41,897 nucleotides of DNA, taken from NCBI GenBank assembly GCA_040754475.1, contig JBFMCN010000069.1, positions 1 to 41,897 on the forward strand. Direction: 5' to 3'. Shown here piece after piece: positions 26,610 to 35,326 of the stretch. Each line of letters opens with the position of its first letter. Position 1 is the first letter of the stretch. The translations under genes were made by a program, and so were the position numbers. This DNA comes from JAJPHY01 sp040754475. Its GTDB lineage: Bacteria > Actinomycetota > UBA4738 > HRBIN12. The notes below the pieces were generated by a model that saw only the letters and a list, made by a program, of their open reading frames with translations, made no database searches and was not told where the DNA came from.

Positions 26610-27940
26610 ACGGTCCGGCGACGATGGTCGTCTGCTCAGGCTGTGGCCATCGGGCGCCGGACGAAGAGCCCTTCCCGTTCGTATGCGCGAACGCGACGTC
26701 CTCAGACGACGTGGACCACGTGATGGTGCGCGAGCTGGACCCTACCCGCGTGCGGTTCCCCGATGATCACGAGCCGAATCCGTTCGTCCGCTACCGCGAG
26801 CTGTTCCACTCGTACCACATGGGTCTGGCGCACGGCATGAGCGATGCGGACCACGTTGAGCTCGTCGACGAGCTGGACGAGGCGGTCGCCGGAGTCGACG
26901 GCCGCGGGTTCGAGGTCACTCCCTTCGGACCGAGTGAGGCGCTGTCGAAGCGCCTGGGTTGCGACGTATGGGTGAAGGACGAGACGGGAAACGTGTCCGG
27001 CACCCACAAGGCCCGTCACCTGATGGGGCTGATGGTTCACATCCGCGTGGCAGAGCGGGTGGGGCTCGGACCCGCGGGGCGCGCCGATCTCGCGATCGCG
27101 AGCTGCGGAAACGCAGCGCTCGCGGCCGCCGTGGTGGCGCAGGCCGGGGGCCGCACGCTCCGTGTGTTCGTGCCGACGTGGGCCGATCCGGGCGTGCTTG
27201 CGCGGCTCGAGGCACTCGATGCGAAGGTCACCGTGTCTCCGCGCCGAGGGGGCGTCCCAGGCGATCCGACCTATCACGCGCTGAGGATCGCGGTCGCCGA
27301 AGGTGCTGTCCCGTTCACATGTCAGGGCTCAGACAACGGGCTGACGATCGAGGGCGGCGAGACCCTCGGATACGAGATGGTCTCGGAGCTGGCGCGAGTG
27401 GGCGGTGGGCTGGACAGACTGCTCGTGCAGGTCGGAGGCGGCGCGCTCGCGAGCTCGTGCATTCGTGCCTTCGAGGACGCAGCGCTGCTCGAAGTGCCGG
27501 TCTCACTTCCGCGGATCCACGCGGTGCAGACGGTCGGTGCGCATCCGCTGGAGCGCGCCTACGCGCGCGTTCGCCGGCGGGCCGGTCGTGACGTCGCGCC
27601 CTCCACGGCCGTCGAGGCGATGGCGTACGCGCGCGCCCACCGCTCGGAGTTCATGTGGCCGTGGGAACGGGAGCCGAAAAGCGTCGCTCACGGCATCCTG
27701 GACGACGAGACCTACGACTGGGCTGCCGTCGTCGGGGGCATGCTGGCGACCGACGGGTCGCCGGTTCTGGTGTCCGAGGAGACGTTGATGGAGGCGAACG
27801 ATCTCGCGCACGAGACCACCGGGGTCGACGTCGACCACACCGGTTCCGCGGGCCTGGCCGGTTTGCTGGACCTCTCGCGCCGGGGGGAGATCGGTCGCGA
27901 CGAACGGGTGGCCGTGCTCTTCACCGGGGTGCGGCGATGA
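26606..27940 (+). CDS. second fold-type II PLP enzyme (threonine-synthase/YgeX-like lyase)
   Basis: The 444-residue protein starts at GTG 26606, overlapping the previous stop by four bases (GTGA), with GGAGGCGG upstream. The N-terminus has a threonine-synthase-like cysteine cluster (C10, C13, C27). The catalytic lysine is K135 in SGTHKARHL, SCGNAALAAAVVAQ (167-180) contacts substrate, and VGGGALASS binds the cofactor phosphate. It is not a housekeeping threonine synthase by context. The related E. coli cluster has the PLP lyase YgeX, which deaminates 2,3-diaminopropionate. A lyase role on a diamino or ureido amino acid is my inference. Two such enzymes side by side may be partners or act in sequence. 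Confidence 0.78.
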   Translation: MNGPATMVVCSGCGHRAPDEEPFPFVCANATSSDDVDHVMVRELDPTRVRFPDDHEPNPFVRYRELFHSYHMGLAHGMSDADHVELVDELDEAVAGVDGRGFEVTPFGPSEALSKRLGCDVWVKDETGNVSGTHKARHLMGLMVHIRVAERVGLGPAGRADLAIASCGNAALAAAVVAQAGGRTLRVFVPTWADPGVLARLEALDAKVTVSPRRGGVPGDPTYHALRIAVAEGAVPFTCQGSDNGLTIEGGETLGYEMVSELARVGGGLDRLLVQVGGGALASSCIRAFEDAALLEVPVSLPRIHAVQTVGAHPLERAYARVRRRAGRDVAPSTAVEAMAYARAHRSEFMWPWEREPKSVAHGILDDETYDWAAVVGGMLATDGSPVLVSEETLMEANDLAHETTGVDVDHTGSAGLAGLLDLSRRGEIGRDERVAVLFTGVRR

Positions 27941-27959
27941 CCCTGGGGAGGGAACCGGG

Positions 27960-28913
27960 ATGAGCGGCTTCAAGGGACGGGACATCCTCTCGCTCAAGGG
28001 CTTCGAACGCGAGGAGTACTTCCACGTCTTCGAGGTGTGCGACCAGCTCGCGCCGATCGCGAAGGAGCGGCGGAACTCGGATCTGCTGAGGGAGAAGACG
28101 CTGCTCACGGCCTTCTACCAGCCGAGCACCCGAACACGAATGGCGACCGAGGCCGCCATGCACCGGCTGGGAGGGCACGTTCTCGGATTCGCCGACGCCA
28201 AGATGACGCGCGCCGGCGACTTCTACCAGGAGTCGATCAAGGACACGTTCGCCATGCTGGAGTGCTACGCGGACGTGATCGCGATTCGGCACTTCCATCA
28301 GGGCGCGCCCGCCGAAGCGGCCAAGTGGGCCTCGGTTCCGGTGATCAACTGCGGTGATGGGTGGGGCGAGCATCCGACGCAGGTCATCACGGACCTCTAC
28401 ACGACCTGGAAGGAGAAAGGCACGATCGACGGCCTGAAGTTCCTGCTGGTCGGAGACATGCGGATGCGCACGATGCACTCGATTCTGTACGCGTTCTCGC
28501 AGTTCGACGTCGAGTCCTTTGTGGTGTGCCCGCCCGAGATGTCGCTGCTGCCGGAGTTCAAAGCGGAGCTCGACGGGATGGGCGTGGTCTACCAGGAGGT
28601 GGAGTCGGTCCAGGCCTGCATCACCGAGTGCGACGTCATCTACATGGAACCGGTCGTCCAGGCCGACTACACGAAGGGGCGCGACGAGCGCTCGAGCGAG
28701 CTGCCGATCACGCCGGACGCCTATCGGGTCACCCGGCAGCTCCTGAGCGCCAAGGCGAAGAGCGACGCCATCGTCCTTCACTCGCTGCCACGCATGGACG
28801 AGCTGTCGACCGACGTGGACGACACGCCGTACGCGCGATACTGGGTCGAGGCCTTCAACGGTGTCGTGACGCGGATGGCCCTGCTCGCGCTCCTGCTGGG
28901 AGCGGTGGAGTAG
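27960..28913 (+). CDS. aspartate-carbamoyltransferase-like carbamoyltransferase
   Basis: The 317-residue enzyme has the carbamoyl-phosphate site of ATCase/OTCase: YQPSTRTRMATEAAM (STRTR at 56-60), HPTQ (138-141), and HSLPRMDELSTDVDDT where housekeeping PyrB has HPLPR. ATG 27960 follows GGGGAGGG. Its place inside a degradative operon, without other pyrimidine-synthesis genes, suggests a catabolic carbamoyltransferase that takes a carbamoyl group from a ureido compound to phosphate, rather than true PyrB. That direction is inference. It is distinct from the YgeW-like carbamoyltransferase at the other end of the operon. Confidence 0.85.
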   Translation: MSGFKGRDILSLKGFEREEYFHVFEVCDQLAPIAKERRNSDLLREKTLLTAFYQPSTRTRMATEAAMHRLGGHVLGFADAKMTRAGDFYQESIKDTFAMLECYADVIAIRHFHQGAPAEAAKWASVPVINCGDGWGEHPTQVITDLYTTWKEKGTIDGLKFLLVGDMRMRTMHSILYAFSQFDVESFVVCPPEMSLLPEFKAELDGMGVVYQEVESVQACITECDVIYMEPVVQADYTKGRDERSSELPITPDAYRVTRQLLSAKAKSDAIVLHSLPRMDELSTDVDDTPYARYWVEAFNGVVTRMALLALLLGAVE

Positions 28914-28943
28914 CCGGAGGCGGAAGAGGACCTCCGGGAGGGG

Positions 28944-31550
28944 GTGACGACGACGGACTTCACGCTTAACGGGCGTCGGGTCTCCGTCGAGGTGCGGCCG
29001 GGGCAGAGCCTGCTCGAGGTGCTTCGCAATCGGCTGGGCATCACCACCGTGAAGGACGGCTGCGCTCCCGAGGGATCTTGCGGCGCGTGCACAGTGCTCT
29101 TGGACGGCAGGGCGGTCGTTTCCTGCGCGCAGAAGGCGAAGCACGTGGCGGGGCGGAGCGTCGTGACGCAGGAGGGCCTGCCCCCCGAGGAGCGTGACCG
29201 CTGGGCGGACTGCTTCGTGGCGAGCGGTGCGGCGCAGTGCGGATACTGCTCGCCGGGCATCGTCATGAAGGCCGAAGCGCTCCTCGGAAAGAGGCCGACG
29301 CCGACCAGGGAGGAGATCGCGCGAGCGCTGGCCGGCAACCTCTGCCGGTGCACCGGGTACGTGAAGATCATCGACGCCGTCGGGCTCATGGCTCGGGCCC
29401 GGCGCGGCGAGCCGATTCCGCAACCAGATGCGAGCGGCCGCGTGGGTTCGCGGACGGCCCGCCACCAGGGTCGTGAGCTTGCACTCGGGGAGAAGCCGTA
29501 CGTCACCGATCTGCGGCCGCCGGGGACCCTGCACGGCGCGATCCGCTTCTCGGACCACCCGAGGGCGCGCGTCGTGCGCATCGACACGTCGAAGGCGCTC
29601 GCTCATCCGGGCGTGGTCGCCGTGTTCACGGCCGCCGACGTGCCGGGCGATCGCGTTCAGGGCCTCATCACCAAGGACTGGCGGCAGATGGTGGCCGAGG
29701 GCGAGATCACGAGCTACGTCGGCGACGTCCTTGCGATCGTGGCGGCCGAGACCCGACTCGACGCCCGCGAGGCCGCCGCCGCCGTCGATGTCGAGTACGA
29801 GGTCCTGGAGCCCGTAACCGACCCATTCGAGGCCCTTGTCGAAAGCGCTCCGAAGCTCCACGAGGACGGCAACCTGCTGTCGACCTCGGTGGTGAGACGG
29901 GGCGACGTCGACGCGGCCCTCGCAGGCGCGGCCCACGTGATCACCGAGACGTTCCAGACCCAGTTCGTGGAGCACGCGTTCCTCGAACCGGAGTCGGCCC
30001 TCGCCGTTCCCGAGGGCGAGGGCGTGCGCGTCTTCTCTCAGGGTCAGGGGGTGTGGGAGGACCGGCGGCAGATCGCATCGTTCCTCGGGGTCCCCGAGCA
30101 GAGCGTTCGCGTGACGCAGGTCGCCACCGGCGGCGCGTTCGGCGGCAAGGAGGACCTGAACGTCCAGTGCCACACGGCGCTGATCGCCAACAAGACGGGC
30201 CGGCCGTCCCTACTCGCCCTCTCCCGAGCAGAGAGCATTCGTTTCCACCCCAAGCGCCACCCACTCACGATGGAGTACACGGTCGGGTGTGACGACGAAG
30301 GGCACCTGCTCGCTGTTCGAGCCAGGATCGTCGGGGACACGGGTGCCTACGCGAGCGTCGGCGACAAGGTCCTCGAACGCTCCGCGGGGCACGCGTGCGG
30401 TCCGTATCTCTGCCCGGCGGTCGACGTCGAGGCCCGCGCGGTCTACACGAACAACCCTCCGTGCGGCGCGATGCGCGGCTTCGGTGTCAACCAGGTGGCG
30501 TTCGCGATCGAGGGCATGATGGACCGCCTTGCAGAGAGGGTGGGGATCGACGGCTGGGAGATCCGGTGGCGTAACGCCCTCGACGTCGGCGACCGCTTCG
30601 GCACGGGTCAGGTCCTCGGGCCCGGTGTCGGGATCAAGGCCTGCCTGGAGGCAGTGCGCGACGAGTACCGAGAAGCGGCGTTCGCGGGGATCGGCTGCGC
30701 CGTGAAGAACACCGGGATCGGCAACGGCCTAGTCGAGCGCGGGCGCGCGATCCTGCAACCCGAGCAGGACGGCAGCGTGACTCTGTTCCACTCGTGGACC
30801 GAGATGGGCCAGGGAGTGAACACCGTGCTTCAACAAGTCGCGTGCGAGGAGCTCGGGCTTCCGACCGAGCGCGTGCACGTCGTCGTGGACACGATGAAGG
30901 AGCTCGACACCGGGGAGACCACGGCCTCGCGAGCGACCGTCCTCGGCGGCCGCGCGGTCCAGGAGGCCGCGCGGCGGCTCAAAGGAGAGATGGCCGGACG
31001 TCGCCTCGAGGACCTCGCCGGGCAGGAGTTCTACGGGGAGACCCTGGTCGACTGGACGAACAAGCCGGGAGAGGACGTCCCGAATCCCGTGACGCACTTC
31101 GCATACGGCTGGGCCGTCCAGGTCGCGATCCTCGACGATGAAGGACGCGTGGCCCGCGTGATCGCCGCGCACGACGTCGGAAAGGCCATCAACCCGACCC
31201 TCCTCGAAGGACAGATCGAGGGAGGGGTGCACATGGGTCTCGGGTTCGCGCTCTCGGAGGAGTTCGTCGTCGAGGTCGGCGTCCCGGTCACGACCACGCT
31301 GAAGTCGCTCGGGATCGTGCCGCCGCAGCGCATGCCTGACGTGGAGGTTCTGATCGTGGAAGTCCCGCAACCCGAGGGCCCCTACGGTGCCAAGGGTGTT
31401 GGTGAGATCGGGCTCGTGCCCACCGCCGCGGCGGTAGCCGGCGCGCTGCACGCGTTCGACGGCCGCTGGCACACCCGTCTCCCGATGCGGGATTCCGCGG
31501 CTGCGGCGGCGATCGGCGCGAAGCCAGTCCCCGTGGAGCGGAAAGGGTAG
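28944..31550 (+). CDS. fused 2Fe-2S/molybdopterin hydroxylase, XdhD-like
   Basis: The 868-residue single-chain molybdenum hydroxylase joins the small and large subunits. The N-terminal FeS part has all eight cysteines: C40, C46, C49 and C61 for the plant-type cluster, and C99, C102, C134 and C136 (CGYC, CRC) for the second. The Mo-binding part starts near residue 175, with GGAFGGKEDL, NPPCGAMRGFGVNQ and the catalytic glutamate in GAKGVGEIG near the end. There is no FAD domain. This architecture matches E. coli XdhD and the selenium-dependent purine hydroxylases. There is no in-frame UGA; their selenium is a labile ligand in any case. GTG 28944 follows GGGAGGGG. Xanthine, hypoxanthine or a related heterocycle is the likely substrate. 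Confidence 0.87.
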   Translation: MTTTDFTLNGRRVSVEVRPGQSLLEVLRNRLGITTVKDGCAPEGSCGACTVLLDGRAVVSCAQKAKHVAGRSVVTQEGLPPEERDRWADCFVASGAAQCGYCSPGIVMKAEALLGKRPTPTREEIARALAGNLCRCTGYVKIIDAVGLMARARRGEPIPQPDASGRVGSRTARHQGRELALGEKPYVTDLRPPGTLHGAIRFSDHPRARVVRIDTSKALAHPGVVAVFTAADVPGDRVQGLITKDWRQMVAEGEITSYVGDVLAIVAAETRLDAREAAAAVDVEYEVLEPVTDPFEALVESAPKLHEDGNLLSTSVVRRGDVDAALAGAAHVITETFQTQFVEHAFLEPESALAVPEGEGVRVFSQGQGVWEDRRQIASFLGVPEQSVRVTQVATGGAFGGKEDLNVQCHTALIANKTGRPSLLALSRAESIRFHPKRHPLTMEYTVGCDDEGHLLAVRARIVGDTGAYASVGDKVLERSAGHACGPYLCPAVDVEARAVYTNNPPCGAMRGFGVNQVAFAIEGMMDRLAERVGIDGWEIRWRNALDVGDRFGTGQVLGPGVGIKACLEAVRDEYREAAFAGIGCAVKNTGIGNGLVERGRAILQPEQDGSVTLFHSWTEMGQGVNTVLQQVACEELGLPTERVHVVVDTMKELDTGETTASRATVLGGRAVQEAARRLKGEMAGRRLEDLAGQEFYGETLVDWTNKPGEDVPNPVTHFAYGWAVQVAILDDEGRVARVIAAHDVGKAINPTLLEGQIEGGVHMGLGFALSEEFVVEVGVPVTTTLKSLGIVPPQRMPDVEVLIVEVPQPEGPYGAKGVGEIGLVPTAAAVAGALHAFDGRWHTRLPMRDSAAAAAIGAKPVPVERKG

Positions 31551-31554
31551 GCGC

Positions 31555-32901
31555 ATGGGTTTCGTCCTGGCCGGTGGAACGGTCGTTACCAGGCTCGACC
31601 CCCCGACGATCGTCTCCGGGGACCTAGTCGTGGAGGGAGGGCGCATCGCGAGCATCGGCGGAAGGCCGGCCCCCGGCGCCGAGCGCGTCGACTGCGGAGG
31701 ATGCCTGGTGATCCCGGGGAACGTCTGCGCCCACCACCATCTCTACTCGGCGCTCGCGCGCGGGATGCCGTATCGGCTGGCTCCCCCCACCGACTTCGTA
31801 CAGGTCCTCCAGCGCGTGTGGTGGCGGCTCGATCGAGCGCTGGACCGAGAGTCCGTATGGCTCTCGGCGTGGGCCGGCGGAGCCGACTCGCTCCTTTCCG
31901 GGACGACGACGATCGTCGACCACCACGCCTCCCCGAATCAGATCGAAGGCTCGCTCGAGCAGATCGCCGACGCGCTCGGACGGCTGGGCCTGCGGTCGGC
32001 GCTCTGCTACGAGGTGAGCGACCGCGACGGCCCCGAGCGTGCAGCCGCAGGGATCGAGGAGAACCGGAGGCACCTGGCCACCGCCGGGGGGCTGACGCGG
32101 GGGATGGTGGGCATCCACGCGTCGTTCACGGTGTCGGAGTCGACCCTGGCCAGCTGCGTCGACGTCGCGCGCCGGTTCGGAGCGGGGATCCACATCCACG
32201 TCGCGGAAGACGCAGCAGACGAGCTGGACTGCGAGGCGCGGTTCGGCAAACGGGTCGTGCAGCGGCTGGCGGAAGCGGGTGCCCTCGGGGCGGGTGCGCT
32301 GCTCGCGCACTGCGTTCACGTGGACGAGGGCGAGATCGCCACCATCCTGGAGTCGGGCGCGCGTGTGACACACAACCCGCGGTCGAACATGAACAACCGC
32401 GTCGGCCGGACGCCGGTCCTTCCGCTCGGCGACGTGGTCACGCTGGGAACCGATGGGATCGACGGCGACATGTTCGCCGAGTCCAGGACTGCCTTCTGGC
32501 GGGCCCGCGAGGACGACCCGGCCGTCGGCCCCGGGTGGGTCCTGGATCGGATGGCCGCGTCGTCGCGCCTCGCCGGAGCGGTGTTCGGCGAACCGCTGCT
32601 CGGGCGCATCGAGGCCGGCGCGCCTGCGGACCTCGTCGTGTTGGAGTACGACCCGCCGACCCCTGTGACCGGGGACAACCTGGCCGGGCATTGGGTCTTC
32701 GGGCTGTCGGCACGGAACGTCCGGGACGTCGTCGTGAGCGGTGAGGTGCTCGTCAGGGAGCGCCGCCTGACCGGCCAGCCGGAAGCCGAGCTTCGCGCAC
32801 GATGCCGGCAGTCGGCCGAGCTACTGTGGGACCGGATGGAGGAAGTCGGTCCGCACCCGTTCCACCCGTTCGAGCCAAAGGGGCGCATGAGATGTCGGTG
32901 A
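31555..32901 (+). CDS. ssnA: SsnA-type aminohydrolase
   Basis: The 448-residue amidohydrolase is related to chlorohydrolases and guanine deaminases and closest in pattern to SsnA. It has metal ligands H60 and H62 (NVCAHHHLYSALARG), H215 in HIHVAED, H252 in AHCVHVDE and D300 in TLGTDGIDGDMF. The SsnA-like THNPRSNMNNRVG segment follows. The start is four bases after the XdhD-like stop. It partners the XdhD-like enzyme in E. coli and clostridial clusters, where it is needed for purine use. Its exact reaction (deamination of an aminopurine or of a ring-opened intermediate) is not settled by sequence. The 3' end overlaps the luciferase-like gene by ten bases. Confidence 0.85.
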   Translation: MGFVLAGGTVVTRLDPPTIVSGDLVVEGGRIASIGGRPAPGAERVDCGGCLVIPGNVCAHHHLYSALARGMPYRLAPPTDFVQVLQRVWWRLDRALDRESVWLSAWAGGADSLLSGTTTIVDHHASPNQIEGSLEQIADALGRLGLRSALCYEVSDRDGPERAAAGIEENRRHLATAGGLTRGMVGIHASFTVSESTLASCVDVARRFGAGIHIHVAEDAADELDCEARFGKRVVQRLAEAGALGAGALLAHCVHVDEGEIATILESGARVTHNPRSNMNNRVGRTPVLPLGDVVTLGTDGIDGDMFAESRTAFWRAREDDPAVGPGWVLDRMAASSRLAGAVFGEPLLGRIEAGAPADLVVLEYDPPTPVTGDNLAGHWVFGLSARNVRDVVVSGEVLVRERRLTGQPEAELRARCRQSAELLWDRMEEVGPHPFHPFEPKGRMRCR

Positions 32902-33908
32902 CGTCGGAGGGCCGCGTCGCGCTCTACCTTCAGGACAAGCACCCGATACGCGAGGGGATGGAGTACGTCCACTACGCGGAAGACCGGGGGTTCGAGGCCG
33001 TGTGGCAGGCCGAAAGCCGACTCGTGCGGGAGGCGACCGTGCCGATGGCGGCCTTCGCCGCGACCACGAGCAGGATCAAGGTCGGCTCGGGGGTCGTGAA
33101 CAACTGGACCCGCAACGTCGGCCTCCTGGCGGCGACGTTCGTCACGCTCGACGACCTTGCCCCCGGCCGCGTGATGCTCGGGATCGGTGCGTGGTGGGAG
33201 CCGCTCGCCTCCAAGGTCGGAGTCGACCGGCGGAGGCCGCTCACGGCCATGCGAGAGACCGTGGATGTGGTCCGCCGGCTCATCGCCATGGAACGGGTCA
33301 CGTTCCAGGGCGAGTTCGTGAACGTCACCGACATCGAGATCGACATCGTCCACGGGGATCGTTCGCCTAGAAACGTGCCGATCTACATAGGCGCGACCGG
33401 GATGCAGATGATGGAGGTCGCCGGCGAGATCGGCGACGGCGTCCTGCTCAACTACCTTGTCGGCCCGAAGTACAACCGGCGCGCGCTGGAGCACCTGGCG
33501 GCCGGAGCCGCCCGCGCCGAGCGGCGCGTCGAGGACATCGACAGGCCGCAGCTCGTCGTGTGCTCGCTCGACGAGGACCGCGACCGAGCGCTCGACCGGG
33601 CGCGCGAGCTCGTGACCCAGTACCTGGGACAGCAGCCGCACATCATGAAGGCGAGCGGGGTCGATCCGGCGCTCCTCGAAGAGATCGGCCGGGTTCTCAC
33701 CTGGCCGGCGTCCGAGGAGGAGATCCGAAAGGCGATGAAGCTCGTGCCCGACGAGGTCGTGCAGATGATCACAGCCTCGGGCACGCCCGAAGAGTGTCGC
33801 GCGAAGGTCCGTGAGTACGTCGAGGCCGGCTGCACGTGCCCCATCCTCTACCCCCTCGGCGACGACGTGCGGGCGATGATCGACGCCTTCGCGCGCGGGA
33901 GCTTCTGA
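32892..33908 (+). CDS. luciferase-like (LLM class) flavin/F420-dependent oxidoreductase
   Basis: The 338-residue TIM-barrel enzyme of the bacterial luciferase superfamily resembles F420-dependent methylene-tetrahydromethanopterin reductase. Visible pieces are YVHYAEDRGFEAVWQAES, SRIKVGSGVVNNWTRN, DDLAPGRVMLGIGAW and VPIYIGATGMQMMEVAGEIGDGVLLNY, all hallmark stretches of the family. ATG 32892 follows AAAGGGG by seven bases; GTG 32898 would give the four-base overlap GTGA. RutA, which oxidatively opens uracil, belongs to the same superfamily. A reductive or oxidative step on a purine or pyrimidine ring is therefore plausible here, but F420 versus FMN use cannot be decided by eye. It sits inside the operon between the SsnA and FAD-subunit genes. 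Confidence 0.82.
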   Translation: MSVTSEGRVALYLQDKHPIREGMEYVHYAEDRGFEAVWQAESRLVREATVPMAAFAATTSRIKVGSGVVNNWTRNVGLLAATFVTLDDLAPGRVMLGIGAWWEPLASKVGVDRRRPLTAMRETVDVVRRLIAMERVTFQGEFVNVTDIEIDIVHGDRSPRNVPIYIGATGMQMMEVAGEIGDGVLLNYLVGPKYNRRALEHLAAGAARAERRVEDIDRPQLVVCSLDEDRDRALDRARELVTQYLGQQPHIMKASGVDPALLEEIGRVLTWPASEEEIRKAMKLVPDEVVQMITASGTPEECRAKVREYVEAGCTCPILYPLGDDVRAMIDAFARGSF

Positions 33909-34789
33909 TGGAGGTGCTGCTTCCGAGGACGCTCGAGGAAGCGCTCGAGATGCGAGCCGAGAACCCAGGGGCCGTCCCGATCACCGGCGGGACGGACCTG
34001 ATGGTCGGGATCAACTTCGGCGCCATCCGTCCGGAGCTGATGATCGACCTCTCTCGGCTCACCGACCTCGCCGCGTGGCGTCTGGAGGACGGCTTGCTGT
34101 TCGTCGGCGCCGGCATGACCTACGCGCGGATCATCCGAGAGCTGCCGCAGATGCGGGCGCTGGCGCAGGCGTCGCGCTCGGTAGGCTCGCCGCAGATCCG
34201 CAACCGTGGGACGCTCGGCGGCAACCTCGGCACTGCCTCCCCGGCCGGGGACAGCCTGCCGGTGCTCGCGGTGCACGATGCCGAGATAGCGCTGATCGCG
34301 GCCGGCGGACGGGAGCGCTGGGTGCCCTGGGACGAGTTCCTCGTGGGCGTCAAACGCACGTCGCTGCGGGCGGACGAGCTGATCCTGGGAGCGAGATGGC
34401 GACCGCTCGGCGGGCCGGAGTCCTTCTCGAAGGTCGGTACGCGCAACGCGATGGTGATTGCCGTCGCGAGCCTTTGCTTCGCTTTGGACCCGCAGACGCG
34501 GACGGCGAGAGTGGCGCTCGGGTCGGTTGCGCCCACCGTGATCCGATCCCCCGAGGCGGAGGCCCTCCTCGTCGAGGCGATGGAGCACGCCGGCGCCTGG
34601 GACGACCCGTCGGCGCCGCTTCCGCGCGAGGCGGTCGAGGGCTTCGCCGAACGAGTCGCGGCGTCCGCCCGTCCGATCGACGACATCAGGGGTTCGGCGG
34701 CCTACCGGCGACGCGCGGTGAGCGTCCTCGCGCGTCGCGCGCTGTCGTGGGCGTCCGAGGAACGGGCCGAGGAGGCGATGGCGTCGTGA
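33908..34789 (+). CDS. FAD-binding subunit of a xanthine-dehydrogenase-type hydroxylase
   Basis: The 293-residue protein is a CoxM/XdhB-type FAD subunit that passes electrons from the iron-sulfur subunit to the acceptor. It has PITGGTDLMVGIN (about 20-32) and GSPQIRNRGTLGGNLGTASPAGDSLPVL (about 97-124), which bind FAD. ATG 33908 overlaps the previous stop by one base (TGATG). The partner subunits are encoded by the next gene and by 36684-39077. A possible GTG-based start region for the next gene, with three tandem repeats, follows its stop. Confidence 0.9.
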   Translation: MEVLLPRTLEEALEMRAENPGAVPITGGTDLMVGINFGAIRPELMIDLSRLTDLAAWRLEDGLLFVGAGMTYARIIRELPQMRALAQASRSVGSPQIRNRGTLGGNLGTASPAGDSLPVLAVHDAEIALIAAGGRERWVPWDEFLVGVKRTSLRADELILGARWRPLGGPESFSKVGTRNAMVIAVASLCFALDPQTRTARVALGSVAPTVIRSPEAEALLVEAMEHAGAWDDPSAPLPREAVEGFAERVAASARPIDDIRGSAAYRRRAVSVLARRALSWASEERAEEAMAS

Positions 34790-34816
34790 GGATGGAGTCC
34801 CGAGGGTGCCTTGACG

Positions 34817-34855
34817 GTGGAGCCGTGAGCGTGGAGCCGTGAGGGTGGAGCCGTG
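34817..34855 (+). repeat. three tandem 14-base copies carrying the ribosome site and start codon
   Basis: GTGGAGCCGTGAG plus one base recurs at 34817, 34831 and 34845, and the third copy ends at the GTG start (34853-34855) of the 2Fe-2S gene. Each copy has GGAG and a GTG five bases later. The first GTG opens a five-codon frame that ends at once. This may be replication slippage, or it may tune translation start. Confidence 0.8.
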
Positions 34856-35326
34856 CTGATCAAGGTCCAAGTGAACGGCGAGTGGCGCGAGGTCGACGCA
34901 TGGCCGGGCTCGAGCCTCCTGTCCGTGCTGCGAGAGGAGCTCGGACTCCCGGGCTCGAAGAACGCGTGTGAGCAGGGCGAGTGCGGCTCGTGCTCCGTGT
35001 GGCTTGACGGCGAGCTCGTCTGCTCATGCCTCGTACTTGCCGCGCAGGCTCACCGGCGCGAGGTGCGCACCGTGGAGTCCCTGTCGACGAGCGAGCGCCT
35101 CCACCCCGTACAGGAGGCCTTCGTGCGGGCAGGCGCGGTCCAGTGCGGCTTCTGCACGCCGGGCCTTGTCGTCGCCGTCACCGACCTGCTCGGACGGGAC
35201 CCGTCGCCGGACGAGCTGACGGTCCGCGAGGCGCTGTCGGGAAACCTGTGCCGGTGCACGGGCTACGCGAAGATCCTGGACGCCGTGGACCTTGCGTCGT
35301 GGTGGAAACGCGAGGGCATCTGGTGA
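34853..35326 (+). CDS. 2Fe-2S subunit of a xanthine-dehydrogenase-type hydroxylase
   Basis: The 157-residue iron-sulfur subunit (CoxS/XdhC type) has both clusters complete: C39, C44, C47 and C59 for the first, and C98, C101, C133 and C135 for the second (QCGFCTPG, GNLCRCTGY). It carries electrons from the Mo subunit to FAD. The start GTG 34853 gives the standard beginning VLIKVQVNGEWREVD. Upstream lies a three-copy tandem repeat containing extra GGAG and GTG sites. The stop overlaps the deaminase gene start by four bases (GTGA). Confidence 0.92.
   Translation: MLIKVQVNGEWREVDAWPGSSLLSVLREELGLPGSKNACEQGECGSCSVWLDGELVCSCLVLAAQAHRREVRTVESLSTSERLHPVQEAFVRAGAVQCGFCTPGLVVAVTDLLGRDPSPDELTVREALSGNLCRCTGYAKILDAVDLASWWKREGIW

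Noticed and set aside
27960..28913. Housekeeping pyrB
   Set aside because: No other pyrimidine-synthesis genes are adjacent, and it is embedded in a degradative operon. Left as a carbamoyltransferase without a symbol.
27921..30173. Very long open frame on the minus strand (about 750 codons)
   Set aside because: It is antisense to the carbamoyltransferase and XdhD-like genes, has no recognisable motif, and is rich in Arg, His, Asp and Val as expected from antisense high-GC DNA.
28944..31550. Selenoprotein with an in-frame UGA
   Set aside because: The XdhD-like frame is continuous with no internal UGA. Selenium in this family is a labile ligand, so nothing in the frame shows its use.
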